NCBI GenBank assembly: GCA_947561585.1
Contig: CANNZV010001436.1
Span: 90,609 to 154,608, forward strand
Source: Caprella mutica
Taxonomy: Eukaryota; Arthropoda; Malacostraca; Amphipoda; Caprellidae
Length of the DNA: 64,000 nucleotides
Direction: 5' to 3'
Program-made: the position numbers and the translations under genes
Notes under the pieces: model-generated
What the model was told of the DNA's origin: nothing
The model's input: the letters and a program-made list of their open reading frames with translations, nothing else
Databases searched by the model: none
Shown here: positions 47,243 through 58,922 of the stretch, one piece after another
Numbering within the stretch: the first letter of the stretch is position 1
Layout: every line of letters starts with the position of its first letter

Positions 47243-50200
47243 TAAATATCCTTAATATTCTATATATTCATTTTTAATATATTGTACAATTCTCTCCAAT
47301 TACTATAAATCAATAAACACACAGTAACATCACTATCGAATATTTTCTTTATCATTTCATATCATTTTAATACAATGACACTGTAGCCACTTCCCTTCTG
47401 TTTACTCTACATGCCTGGCACTAAAGCACAACTTGAGAAGCTTTTCTTATAGCTAAACTTTTATGCCTTTACCCTCCAAATATTTAGACACTATAAACCT
47501 AGTTATAGGACAGTGAGGGTATATACTATATTTATAGGATTTATACTATATATAGGGTGTATTGAAAGATTCTCTTCCTTGAATTCATTTCCAACAAATT
47601 GTCTAACTTAGACTGCATGCACTTAGTGTAAATAAACTGATCTGATTCTGGTCGTAGAATTAGATAATTGCTATATTGATATTTGTATGATTTTCATAGA
47701 GAATTGTAGTTGAAAGAACCTGAACTTAATTCACTTTTGTATGAAATTAAATGAGTTGGTTGGTGAATGAGTTGGTTGGTGAATGAGTTGGTTGGTTGGT
47801 GAATCAGATTTTATATAGTGTCTCACTTTACGTGTCTTCCACATGCCCTCCTACCCCCCCCCCCCGTCTTTCCACCTCCTGCTGCCCCCCATCGCTTAGG
47901 TTCCCTTCGGATAATTTTTTAATTTGATGACAAAGCCAAATGGTGAGTGATGAGCTGTATGGTGAGTATAGTGAGCTGTATGGTAAGTGGTGATCGGACT
48001 ATAGTATATACTATACGAGGAGTATAGTGATCTATGGAGCTATAGGTTAATGTATAGTATTTTTCTATACGATATATGCTCTACAACTTCTAAACTCGTA
48101 TACTTAATATGTCCATTACCATTCGATATAATTTCGTAATTTCCGACGATAATATTGAAAATTATGTTATTTTACACTAATAGACTTCAATTATTATAAT
48201 CACCTTCTGTAGATTAGCGATAAGCTTACAAGCTTCTATACTAAAAGTTATATGTTGCTATATCTTCCAAACTATAGAAATAATGCGCCTTTTCTTCATC
48301 CTAACCATTGGCAAAACACAAGAAAACTCTCAATGAAGATGCAAAAGAGCCTTTTAAACACAGGCAAGTGATTAAGCTAATCAGCAGCATAGCTAAACTG
48401 TGTACCGTACCACCTGTTAGGTCTGCCACAAACTGTTGATGCGATTGAAGACAAAGCAGCTCTGTTGCATCTAATTCAACAGCAGATAATCTAATGATCT
48501 GAGCACTTCAAGAGATAATGCCTTAAAAGCCTGACAAATTTAGCCGTGATGTACTGTGTAGCACAGATACCTTCTTGTGTTACCACCGTTGTGTATCTAG
48601 TCTACCTATTGAATTCCTGTGGAGTCTGTTTAATCAAACTGAAGATTGTGTGAATTTGATTGTAGGTACGTAGGTCCTTGGAATCATCATTATGATAATA
48701 ATTATTCTACGTCTAACCGTTCAAATAGATTTGATCATTCTACCTAACATTTCTGATCAAAATTACCGATGATAATATTCAATATTATGATAGTTTGCAA
48801 TAAAAGCTACCTAGTTGACTCGTCTATTTTAAATTTTATAATTGAGTCTGCATGATTTTGACTGATGACCTCAAGTCTGTTTAAGTTTTAGAATCAAGCG
48901 ACTGACTGACTGAACACATAGCCCTTATACAGTGCCTGTAGAGTTTGCCAAGTCTGTGTTTGCACTACGATAACACTATCTAAGGTACACAAAGAATTTT
49001 ATCACTTTCTCGTTACGGGTAAACTTATGATGTAAATTCTAACCGAATTTAATGGCAGAAAATTATAATCAGGAATCTTCTATCATAGCATTGAACACGA
49101 TATAAATAGTCATAGTGAACATCAACTTTTCGGGAACGAGGGTGATTTTACGTAAGCACCATGGAGCATATGAGTTTAATAAATTTATGTTTATTTATCA
49201 TTTTGGCGTATATGTAATAGATAATTATTATCTGGTATTCACTTTTAAAAATTGTGAATAACATTTTCAGGAATCACACTTTGGAACGATTTTTGGATCT
49301 TTTCTGTTTTCTGGGCGCATTTGAAAATAATGGAAATAAAATAATGAAAATATACCTAATGGTATCATAGGTACTCACTTTTAGAGTTAAATTATTTATT
49401 TAGAAAAAATGCCGACTTTTTATATTAAATAATGTATTCAAAAAAGTTTCAGTTTTCTGGGCGCATATTATAATACTAAAATAATAATAATATAATTGTA
49501 ATAACAATTTCATTGAACGCATCGGCATTATGGCGATTTGGAAGCAGGCAGATCTGTTGAATAATGGGGTAAGTTCTTAGTTATCGGTCGGTTTCACATT
49601 AAATATTTTAATTATTAAATCGATTTTTAAGGTTTCTCCAAATCATTAAATTGTTACCAAATCATTAAATAACAACGCGTATCTATGATAAAATATTATT
49701 GCATTAATATCTTTATTTTCAAATGCTCCCAGCAAACAGAAAACATCCCGATTTTTCAACGGAATTGTAGAAAATATGAGTATATATATGTATACATATA
49801 TATTTATATAATTTATCTCACTGTTCAAAAGATGTGACATTTATAGCGACCATGCAACTGTTAATTAATTAGTACGAGCTATCAATAACATTATTATAAA
49901 TGTGCTAAATTGTGAACTTTGACCTTTTAGTCCTATTCTAAAAATGTATAAATAAAATATGGACGCAATTGTAATGGAAAGTTTTAAATATTATTTTCAG
50001 TTGGTGAAAATGTAATTCATATTATTTGGCTCTATAAATATATCAGTGGACGTTAAATTCCTAATTTATATGTCATAGTCGTGACCTAACTTTTTACTAA
50101 CTAATGTGTCTAGAAAATAAGATATATATTTGGATGCATTGATGATATATGGCCTAAAAATAGTATAATAATTGTAATTTATAGCCATATTTTAAATCTG

Positions 50201-50807
50201 TTCTAATATTAATTTTTCCTTTAATATTATCTAACAATTATTCATAAAGTTTCTAATCTATAGTTTTGTTATTAAATGTTCAGTCAACTTGTATTAATTC
50301 TCTTTTAAACGTCCGAAATCCATAATGAAATCTGAAATTCACGACTATAAAATAAGCATCAGTTATTAATTTCTGTCAAAAAGTCCAAGAACAATTCTTG
50401 TGTACCCACTAAAGAATTATATAAAATTATTTCTTAAACGTTACAAATCGACGGGAGTTCCACTTATTTTAGTATTAAATTTCAACTAAATTTTCATAAT
50501 TTGAAATAGTTCCATCGAGCTAAAAGTTTACTTATGAATTTTTAGTTTCATTGAAATTATTGTCATTCGAGAGTAATTTTTGTAACGAATTACGAAGAAC
50601 CTATGTTTATTTTATATGAAGCAAAACTACACTTTTATTTAAGCTTTTGTGATTAAATAAAGATGAATAATTTATATAAGTACGTATCGATTGAGTAGCC
50701 ATGTTACAAACTATAGAAACGGAGGAATGGCCGCATACATACAGATACCATCTCCTACGGCAGTGAATCAGTCCAAAGAAGATGAGCAATTGGGTATGAG
50801 AGCTACT
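47243..50807. other. AT-rich DNA with minor repeats, no gene seen
   Basis: Contains a short 12/16-bp repeat (GAGTTGGTTGGTGAAT, 47751-47806), a poly-C run near 47857, a GTTTTCTGGGCGCAT motif at 49305 and 49447 with an inverted relative at about 49717-49745, and a half copy of the palindromic MITE at 49566. No coding signal. Confidence 0.45.
49566..49602. mobile_element. half of a palindromic MITE, GGGTAAGTT family, copy 11
   Basis: GGGTAAGTTCTTAGTTATCG followed by GTCGGTTTCACATT matches the left arm of the family. No right arm was found nearby. Confidence 0.65.
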
Positions 50808-51512
50808 GTGTGACTGACCAACTTACACGGTAGCCAATAAGACATGTAGCAATTTTGAGGCGGGCATTAGTGGCTACTGTATGACAACCGGCCAATCAGC
50901 CGGTAGCTGTTTGGGGGCGGGTATTAGTGGCTACTGTATGACAACCGGCCAATCAGCCGGTAGCTGTTTGGGGGCGGGCATTAGTGGCTACTGTATGACA
51001 ACTGACCAATCAGCCGGTAGCTGTTTGGGGGCGGGCATTAGTGGCTACTGTATGACAACTGACCAATAAGAGGGAACTGTTTAGATTTGGACTTTAGTAC
51101 CTACTGTATGGCAATCGGGCAAGTATTATAGTGGCTGCTATATGATAGTCGGGCAAGGATGTATGGCTGCTATATGATAGTCGGGCAAGGATGTATGGCT
51201 GCTGTATGACAATTTGGCAAGAATAAGTGGTTACTGTATGACAACTGACCAATAAGCCGGTAGCTGTTTGGGGGCGGGCATTAGTAGCTACTGTATGACA
51301 ACTGGCAAGATTTAGTGACTGCTATATAACTTGGGGAAAGATAAGTGGCTACTGTATAATATGACAACTGGCAAACTTTAGTGATTACTGTATAGCAATA
51401 ATTGGACAAGGATAAGTGGATACTGTATATGACAACTGGCAAGTTTTAGTGACTGCTGTATGACCATTGGGCAAGGATGAGTGGGTGCAATGTCTGCATG
51501 AAAATCGGGCAA
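50808..51512. repeat. 57-bp minisatellite grading into shorter 30-45 bp variants
   Basis: About three near-perfect 57-bp units (CAATCAGCCGGTAGCTGTTT + GGGGGCGGGCATTAGTGGCT + ACTGTATGACAACCGGC), then degenerate copies that keep GGCTACTGTATGACAACTGG but lose the middle. GC-rich compared with its surroundings. Confidence 0.9.
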
Positions 51513-53326
51513 GCAATACAGTAAAATGGATAATTAGTTGTCTAGTTAATATTAGAGCAAATTTGACTATAGTATTTGTATTTTATAACTTTTATTTGTT
51601 TTCTAATCACACACTAGAGTAAGTAACTTACATATTTCCTTTTTAGATCTATTTACACTTTAATAATCTGAATATTTAACAAAACTGATGTTGAATTTTA
51701 AATAGTATTACAAATTTATTTATTCATTGCTAGTGTCATCAAAGTTTTGATTTTTTCTTCTACAAATTAGGTTGCGCTTGAAAATTTTATATAATGATAA
51801 AGATAAAGTTCCTTCTGTAGCTTCTTTATACTATCACTATTTATTTTCTTATTTTATTTTTTAATTATTTGTTTATTTTAATACTTTTTCCTATAACTTT
51901 TGTTTGATTCATCTTCAATAACATCAGATCTCGTGAATGAGATACTACAATGAAAAGGTAACATGTCGATGTAAATCATTTTGCTTCAATAGACTTCATT
52001 ACAAGTATATCTACTAATTTCTATTAGATCGCGTATTTAGAATTATTTTTTATATACTATATGAGTATTTGTAACAGCTATAGTAGCATTCCAATTTTAC
52101 CTTAGCACATTCTGAAAGAGTTTTAATATTTTTATTTTTTTAAATCCCCACTACAATTTCAAAATTCATTATTCACGTAGCTATACAGTATATATACATA
52201 TATCTCCAAGCTATATTTCCTATATCGATCCTCTCTTTCGAGCTTCCTAAATTTTTCATACAACTCGTCTATCTTTTTCCAAATACCTAAATCTTATTAT
52301 CCAAGTTCTCAATTCATTCGTCCTAGTTTCTAATCAATTTCTCCAAATCATCAAATCCTTTTCTTTAAGTCTCAAATCTCCTTTTCTCCAATCCCCCCCC
52401 CCCCTTTCCCCCATGCCCCCCATGTGATCTATTCACCAAGTGAGTTCGGTCTAAAAGACTGGCCAGGCAAATATTTGTAAGTGGTGCCAGTTTTGGCTGT
52501 TTGCCCAATGGTGCATGGCTGTTAGCAGACCCTACCTAAAGGTGTCCCAAGCACGTACGGGAGAGGAAGTGACGATACCAGGACTCATCTATCGGGTCAT
52601 ACGATACACCCTGTCAAAACATCGCCCACAAAAATGAACTCCATTAGGAACAGAATTAACAAAAGCTTTTTTGAGGCCAATAGACAATAGAGATGAGTGC
52701 TCTACTATTGGGAGAGGTGAGTCTGCTCAATAAAAAAACAAATGGTTGTACGCTGTTCGGAGATGACATTATAATAGGGGGAGAAATTTAGTTACAATTT
52801 AGTATAACTGAACTAGTTCATTTCTCTTCTCTCCATTTTCTACCTTGTAAAAACTGTAAATCTGTTTCTGATCCAATCATACCACTTACAAAATATTCTT
52901 CACCAAATAATTCCTTGACGTTTCACGCATTTTTGTAATTTAAAATCATCTTTCAGCATATTGTGTTTACATGAAGGACATCATTTGAAATGTTTAGCAT
53001 TGATTTTATCTGGACCTACATTAAGCAGACTTCTGTTAACATTTTTAAGGTCATAGTCATAAACAAATGCAATCAACTCAAATTAACACAGCTGTTGCAT
53101 ATTCTGAAATATTTCTGAAATATCAACTGTTTAGTAAGTTTTCCATATATCATCTATATAGTCTTCAGATAAATTTCATAGCCTGCATGTTAAAATGTTG
53201 AATTCCTCAGTTTTACAAAATGTGAACTCCTTCATAAAATGTTAATAAATCATTTAATTGTAACAAACTGTTTAACATTCAATGATTAATCTATTACTAA
53301 TGGGTATCCATGAAAAATGAACGAGT
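51513..53326. other. spacer with one GC-richer island
   Basis: Poly-C run near 52390 followed by a GC-richer stretch to about 52620 without a convincing frame. Nothing else recognised. Confidence 0.4.
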
Positions 53327-53762
53327 ATGGTCGGACAGACTGACCTCATATGTGACGGACAGACTGACCTCATATGTGACGGACAGACTGACCTCATATG
53401 TGACGGACAGACTGACCTCATATGTGACGGACAGACCAACCTCTTATGTGACGGACAGACCAACTTCATATGTGACAGACAGACCAACATCAAATGTGAC
53501 GGACAGACCAACATCAAATGTGACGGACAGACAGACTTCTTAGATGTGACGGACAGACCAACCTCATGTGTGACGGACAGACCAACCTCATTCGTGACGG
53601 AAAGACCAACCTCATTCGTGACAGACAGACCAACATCAAATGTGACAGACAGACCAACATCAAATGTGACAGACAGACCAACATCAATTGTGACGGACAG
53701 ACAGACTTCTTATATGTGACGGACAGACCAATCTCTTGTGAGGAACAGACAGACTTCTCATA
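53327..53762. repeat. 24-bp minisatellite, about 18 copies
   Basis: Unit TGTGACGGACAGACCAACCT + CATA with TGACCTCATA and ACATCAAA variants in blocks. Frames (VTDRPTS) are open because 24 is a multiple of 3. Confidence 0.95.
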
Positions 53763-54315
53763 TGTCCCTATTTTAGAAGTTTCCCTCTTAAAAATTCGAT
53801 TAGTGATTCCTGATTTTTTTTCACATATAACGACTATTAAGCTCTAGTTAAGATATTCTTGACAAAAGGTTTCAATATTATCTAATAATTACTTTTTTTA
53901 GTTGATATCAAATTCTACTGTAGGTTTTCATCAAAGGGACAATTCTGAACAATTTTCAAGTGAAACTCAATTCCAATGATAAATAAACATTTGAATTTTA
54001 TTAATATACAATACTAATTTAAAAGAAATACAGGGTGACCCACAAAAAAGTGTACCCAACTATAGAATTAATATTGTAAAATTAAATTGATAGAAAATAA
54101 AGTTGAAATATATTTTTACATGTATCCACTTCAGGGTCTACCATGCACTGTCTTTTAAGATTGCATGCTGTGCAACACCAAGGATTATACTTCACTTCAA
54201 ATAATTATAACTAAAATTCTTCAAATATTTGTAATTCGGTTCTTTAAACGCTATTTTATTGATCTCTGTTTCTTTTATCTGTGTTGCAGTATTTATTTAA
54301 TTTCTTCTAACGGCA

Positions 54316-54472
54316 TAGGCCCGGTCACACGAGCGTTTTTGCACAGCGTTTTTGACTCTGAGGAAATTATTGTTAAACTCATTTCATACGTATCCATGGT
54401 ACGCGACGCTTTTGGAGCGTTGAAAACGCTCCAAAAACGCTCGATCGACATCACCTGTGTCCTATGAGGCCT
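54316..54472. mobile_element. short palindromic element at the left edge of the gypsy fragment
   Basis: TAGGCCCGGTCACACGAGCG + TTTTT at the left and the inverse TCACCTGTGTCCTATGAGGCC at the right, with a perfect GGAGCGTTGAAAACGCTCC centre-right hairpin. Plan similar to 16425-16625. Confidence 0.6.
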
Positions 54473-55426
54473 GGTGTTAGTAATATTGCTGACTACATGT
54501 CGCGGCATCCAAGGTTCTACTCTGATGAAGATATAGCAGCCGCATGGGAATGTGAAGAATATGTGAATGATCTGACTGTGAACGCCGTTCCTGAATCTAT
54601 GACTGCAGGCGACATTAAGGAACATTCAGAATCTGATGAAGTCATATCTAAAATCATGAAAGAAATTGAACATAATAGTTCACCAGATTTCGAGTTCATG
54701 AAGACTAACAAGGAATATAACATGATGAACAAAATCAGAGGAGAATTAAGCATATCGGACAAATATAAAATTCTACTGAGAGGAACAAAGATAGTGACAC
54801 CAAAAGATCTCAGAAGAACAGCAATTGACCTAGCACATGGTGGACATCAAGGGATAGTCAAGACAAAGCAGTTGCTTCGAGAATGTGTGGTTCCCTGGAA
54901 TAGATAGAATGACAGAAGAAATCATTTCTTCGTGTATAGCATGCCAAGCCTCAGTGGAGAAAAATAACTTTTCTCCAATGTTACCGTCTACTATTCCTGA
55001 TTCTCCTTGGATTGAACTTTCATGTGATTTTACGGGACCTTTACCTTCAGGAGAGCATCTTATTGTAGTGATTGACAATTTCAGAACATTTCCGGTAGTG
55101 AACATAATAAGTAGTACATCAGCATCCATAGTCATTCCTAAATTGCGAAATCTCCCTTCAGCAGTGCCGAGTTCGCAAAATTTGCAAATTCAATGGGATT
55201 TGAACATATTAAAATTACTCCACGTTGGCCTCAAGCAAATGGACAGGCTGAAAGATTTATGAAACCGTTAATGAAGTCTATACTGTGTGCAAAGTTAGAG
55301 AATAAATCATGGAGAGATGTGCTAGAAACATTTCTTATAAATTACAGAAGCACACCTCATTCTACAATGAACAAAACTCCAAACGAGCTTCTTTCCAATC
55401 GAAAGGTACAAACAAGTTTTCCCTAA
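54464..55426 (+). pseudogene. decayed Ty3/gypsy pol: RNase H end and integrase
   Basis: RPGVSNIADYMSRHP is the conserved end of gypsy RNase H. It is followed by the integrase zinc-binding region (AHGGHQG ... SCIACQ), the core start LSCDFTGPLPSG and the core end PRWPQANGQAERFMKPL with RSTPHSTMNKTPNELL. The region is broken: a frameshift near 54885-54900 and a second break near 55140-55190, where the segment with the second catalytic Asp (usually D-N-G-x-x-F) is missing. Protease, reverse transcriptase and most of RNase H are absent to the left. Non-functional relic of an LTR retrotransposon. Confidence 0.85.
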
Positions 55427-55784
55427 TATCATCATTACGAATAGCAACAAATCTGTGAAGGAAAGAGACGAGATGATGAAACTGAAAATGAAAAGGGATT
55501 AAGATAAAAGGAAATGCAAAGGAGAGTTTATTAAGCTGAAAGTTGGATACATGGTCCTACTGAAAAGAGAGATGAAGAGGAAAACTGAGACTATCAATTT
55601 TCAGGATTTATATGAAGTGATCCAAATCATCGGAACAAAAGTGATTGCGAAAAGCACCGAAAGCGGAAGAATCGTTACCAGGAATATTTCCTATTTTAAA
55701 TTATTTAAATGACAATAGGTATTTAATATGGATCAGTTTTAATAATAGAAAGAGATAGAACAAATTAAAAGATTTAGTTTTTAT

Positions 55785-55799
55785 AAAGGAAAGGAGAGA
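55785..55799 (+). promoter_or_regulatory. polypurine tract of the gypsy relic
   Basis: AAAGGAAAGGAGAGA immediately before the TGT that opens the putative LTR, the expected place for the plus-strand primer of an LTR retrotransposon. Confidence 0.6.
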
Positions 55800-55984
55800 T
55801 GTGGCATCTTAAACTTTAATATTTAATTACATAATTTAGTACGGAAAATAATTACATTAAATTAGGATTAGTCAGGCACGTAATTTGGATACAAGGCTGT
55901 ATAAATATAGTCATTTTGTCTGTTATTATTAGGAAATCTTTACAAGCTGTTTCTCCGTGTTCAATTGAAACCAGAAACATCACA
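55800..55984 (+). repeat. putative 3' LTR
   Basis: Starts TGTGGCATC after the polypurine tract and ends ACATCACA, a TG...CA unit of 185 bp. It contains a TATAAATA box near 55899-55906. The right arm of the host mariner-type element begins right after it. No matching 5' LTR was found on the left, consistent with truncation. Confidence 0.5.
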
Positions 55985-56132
55985 ACCTGTAGGCACATGA
56001 CGGTGGTAGAATGGATACATGTAAAAAAATCTGATTTTTAATTTCACTTGAACTCTTTTTTTTCATCTACAATTATAAAGACAATATTTATATTAATTTC
56101 AATTTGGGTACACTTTTTTGGGTCACTGAGTA

Positions 56133-57031
56133 TGACTATTTAATTTATACATACATTGATAATTGTAATTGTACTTATTTAAATTTTTACACAGAAGTTT
56201 TACCTACATTTCAAAGTTCAACCATAATATTTAGAATACATTCATCTTCTTCATAATAATAAAGCTTATAATACAAATTTATTTTAATATGTCGTGTAAT
56301 AAGTTGTTTACAGACGCTTCTCTAACTAAGAGTACTTATAACTTATATTTAATTTGAAAACGCGGTTATTGCCGATTCACCAATTTTTTTTAAATCTAAA
56401 TCCCTAACGGCTTGTATGCGTAAGTTCTACAGTGCCCAGTTTTTTTCAATATATCTTTTGTAAAGGTAATGACTTTGTATTAAAAACAGATGCTTTGAGT
56501 ATAATAACTTACAATAATTACATTAATAAAAAATATTAAATAGTAATAGGTATAATTTATCAGCCTCATGTTATAAATAAACGCAATGCTGTGTTCACAG
56601 TTGAGTTGCCAAATGTCGCCATGTATTGCACTCTAAGATAGTATAAATATATCGATGCTGAACATTGAAGTATTTTCTTATAAACCGAAAAAAGGAGCAT
56701 GATCCGTAGGAGGGAAAGAGTTTAAATAAATAAACAACCCTGTATAATCTTTTAATTCATGTTTAAATTTCAGAATAGTAAATTACAGCATTTTTGTACA
56801 GTTTTCATTCGAGCTCAAGAAGAAGTGAACAGAGTTAATAGTAGTATATCCCCGCCATAGCAATTAAGTGACTTCTGAAGCATAGTGTGAGAGTTTAGAG
56901 CCTTGCTGTGAAGTATTTGCCTTGTCAAACGGTTTGGAAATTAAGAGAGTGTTGCATGGCCTCATCATCTACAACTACATACATATAGGTTGTTCAGGCC
57001 TTCATCTGTAAAGACCATTTAAAGTGATAAG
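56133..57031. other. spacer, no gene seen
   Basis: Nothing recognised. Confidence 0.4.
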
Positions 57032-58015
57032 TCTACAGGCCTTTCGTCTACAGTGTCTACAGGCCTCTCGTCTACAGTGTCAACAGGCCTTACCATCTAC
57101 AGTGTCTACAGGTCTTATCATCTACAATGTATGCAGGTCCAATCATCTACAGTGTCTACAGGCCTCATCATCTACAGTGTCTACAGGCCTCTCGTCTACA
57201 ATGTATGCAGGCCTCATCATCTACAGTGTCTACAGGCCTCATCATCTACAGTGTCTACAGGCCTCACCATTTACAGTGTCTACAGACCTCATCATCTACA
57301 GTGTCTACAGGCCTCATCATTTACAGTGTCTACAGGCCTCATCATCTACAGTGTCTACAGGCCTCATCATCTACAGTGTCTACAGGCCTCATCATCTACA
57401 GTGTCTACAGGCCTCATCATCTACAGTGTCTACAGGCCTCATCATCTACAGTGTCTACAGGCCTCATCATCTACAGTGTCTACAGGCCTCATCATCTACA
57501 GTGTCTACAGGCCTCATCATCTACAGTCTCTACAGGCCTCATCATCTACAGTATCTACAGGCCTCATCATCTACAGTATCTACAGGCTTCATCATCTACA
57601 GTTTCTACAGGCCTCTAACTACAGTGTCTACAGGCCTCATCATCTACAGTGTCTACAGGCCTCATCATCTACAGTGTCTACAGGCCTCATCATCTACAGT
57701 GTCTACAGGCCTCATCATCTACAGTGTCTACAGGCCTCACCATCTACAGTATCTACAGGCTTCATCATCTACAGTTTCTACAGGCCTCTAACTACAGTGT
57801 CTACAGGCCTCATCATAGCTATAGTATCTACAGGCCTCACCATCTACAGTATCTTCAAGCCTTGCCATAGCTACAGTGTCTACAGGCCTCACCATCTACA
57901 GTATCTACAGGCCTCACCATATATAGTATCTACAGGCCTCACCATCTACAGTATCTACAGGCCTCACCATAGCTATAGTATCTACAGGCCTCACCTTCTT
58001 CTGTTCCAGAGTCTA
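57032..58015. repeat. 25-bp minisatellite, about 39 copies
   Basis: Unit CTACAGGCCTCATCATCTAC + AGTGT. Variants (CTCACC, GTATC, TAGCTAT) rise toward the right end. Because 25 is not a multiple of 3, three units make a 25-codon superperiod, and no frame of the + strand has a stop, giving a 344-codon open frame that only echoes the repeat. Confidence 0.96.
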
Positions 58016-58628
58016 CAAGTCTCACTTCAAGTAGCTTTCTTTTCCCAGAGTATTTTCTCAGCCTCCGTAAGTGTTTCCATCTCCTAAACTACACACACAT
58101 ACAACTTCTGGTTAAAGAGCTATAAAATGTACCTAGCTATTCGCACCTTGGTGCCTCCTTCTCATTTTTGTCCCATTTAATGGTGTTTCACTCACGGATT
58201 TTATATTAGGCTCCTTGTCAAGCTATTTACACTTAACAGTGCCTCTAACAACAGATTTCACTTTGACATTCTGGTTAAAATATTCCTAGTCATTTTATAT
58301 CCAGAAACGAGGATCTGATTTTAGTACAGTGATCTCTAACGTTTAGTACGACCACATTGGTTAAGGTTGTATTAAATGATGGTGAAATTGTTTTGATGAC
58401 TAATTTTTTCAAATTTAATTTAATTTTATACCTCTTGACTCATCTGTATTAATTATTTATAGGTAAAACTGTTAAGTGTGTATTTACAGTTTACACTTTT
58501 AATAATTTTTTAAGTCCCTCCCTTAATTAAATTCTTGGCCATGTGAAAGAAAACTGATTTCTTAATCAACAAAGGCCAACCTATTGAATTTACAGTTCAT
58601 AATATTCTTTAATTCGAAACTTTTATAT
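58016..58628. other. spacer, no gene seen
   Basis: Nothing recognised. Confidence 0.4.
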
Positions 58629-58805
58629 GGCAGATCGTCTGTTATTGTCCATCACGGTGCATATTGATCTCATTTTTATCTTAAAATATCAAAAGTTCAA
58701 ACATTATTTTTATAATTTCGATAGATAATTTTATATTTATCATAAATGTCGTTTGGCTTTTCGTTGAATTTTTTTTGTCGTAGATAGACTATTTTTTGTA
58801 TGATT
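58629..58805 (+). mobile_element. MITE with CAGTCGG ends, partial copy 3
   Basis: GGCAGATCGTCTGTTATTGT, CCATCACGGTGCATATTGAT and TTTTTTTGTCGTAGATAGA match 10528-10785 in order and orientation. Both ends are lost. Confidence 0.75.
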
Positions 58806-58856
58806 TTACGTTATAAAAATAAGACAATTTCAAAATTCTTCTTATTTAGACGTAGC

Positions 58857-58922
58857 CAGGCAAGAAGGATTTATTCCTGGGATATTAAGGGAATATTCCC
58901 GGATTAAATCTTTCTTGCCTGG
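58857..58922. repeat. 66-bp palindrome with CCAGGCAAGA ends
   Basis: CCAGGCAAGAAGGATTTATT at the left is the inverse of GATTAAATCTTTCTTGCCTGG at the right, with GGGAATATTCCC at the centre. The CCAGG end and the GGAATATTCC core recall the array elements at 20.1 and 27.7 kb. Confidence 0.75.

Larger units (their letters stand above)
54031..56130. mobile_element. mariner-type TIR element containing a gypsy fragment
   Basis: Starts CAGGGTGACCCACAAAAAAG + TGTACCCA next to TA. The right end reads TGGGTACACTTTTTTGGGTC + ACTGAG next to TA. Inverted arms extend over about 120-145 bp (ACATGTATCCACTTCAGGGT versus the inverse of GGTAGAATGGATACATGT). CAGGGTGNCCCA-type ends with TA flanks are typical of mariner-like elements. 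No mariner transposase remains; the interior is a second small palindrome and a Ty3/gypsy relic. Confidence 0.75.
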
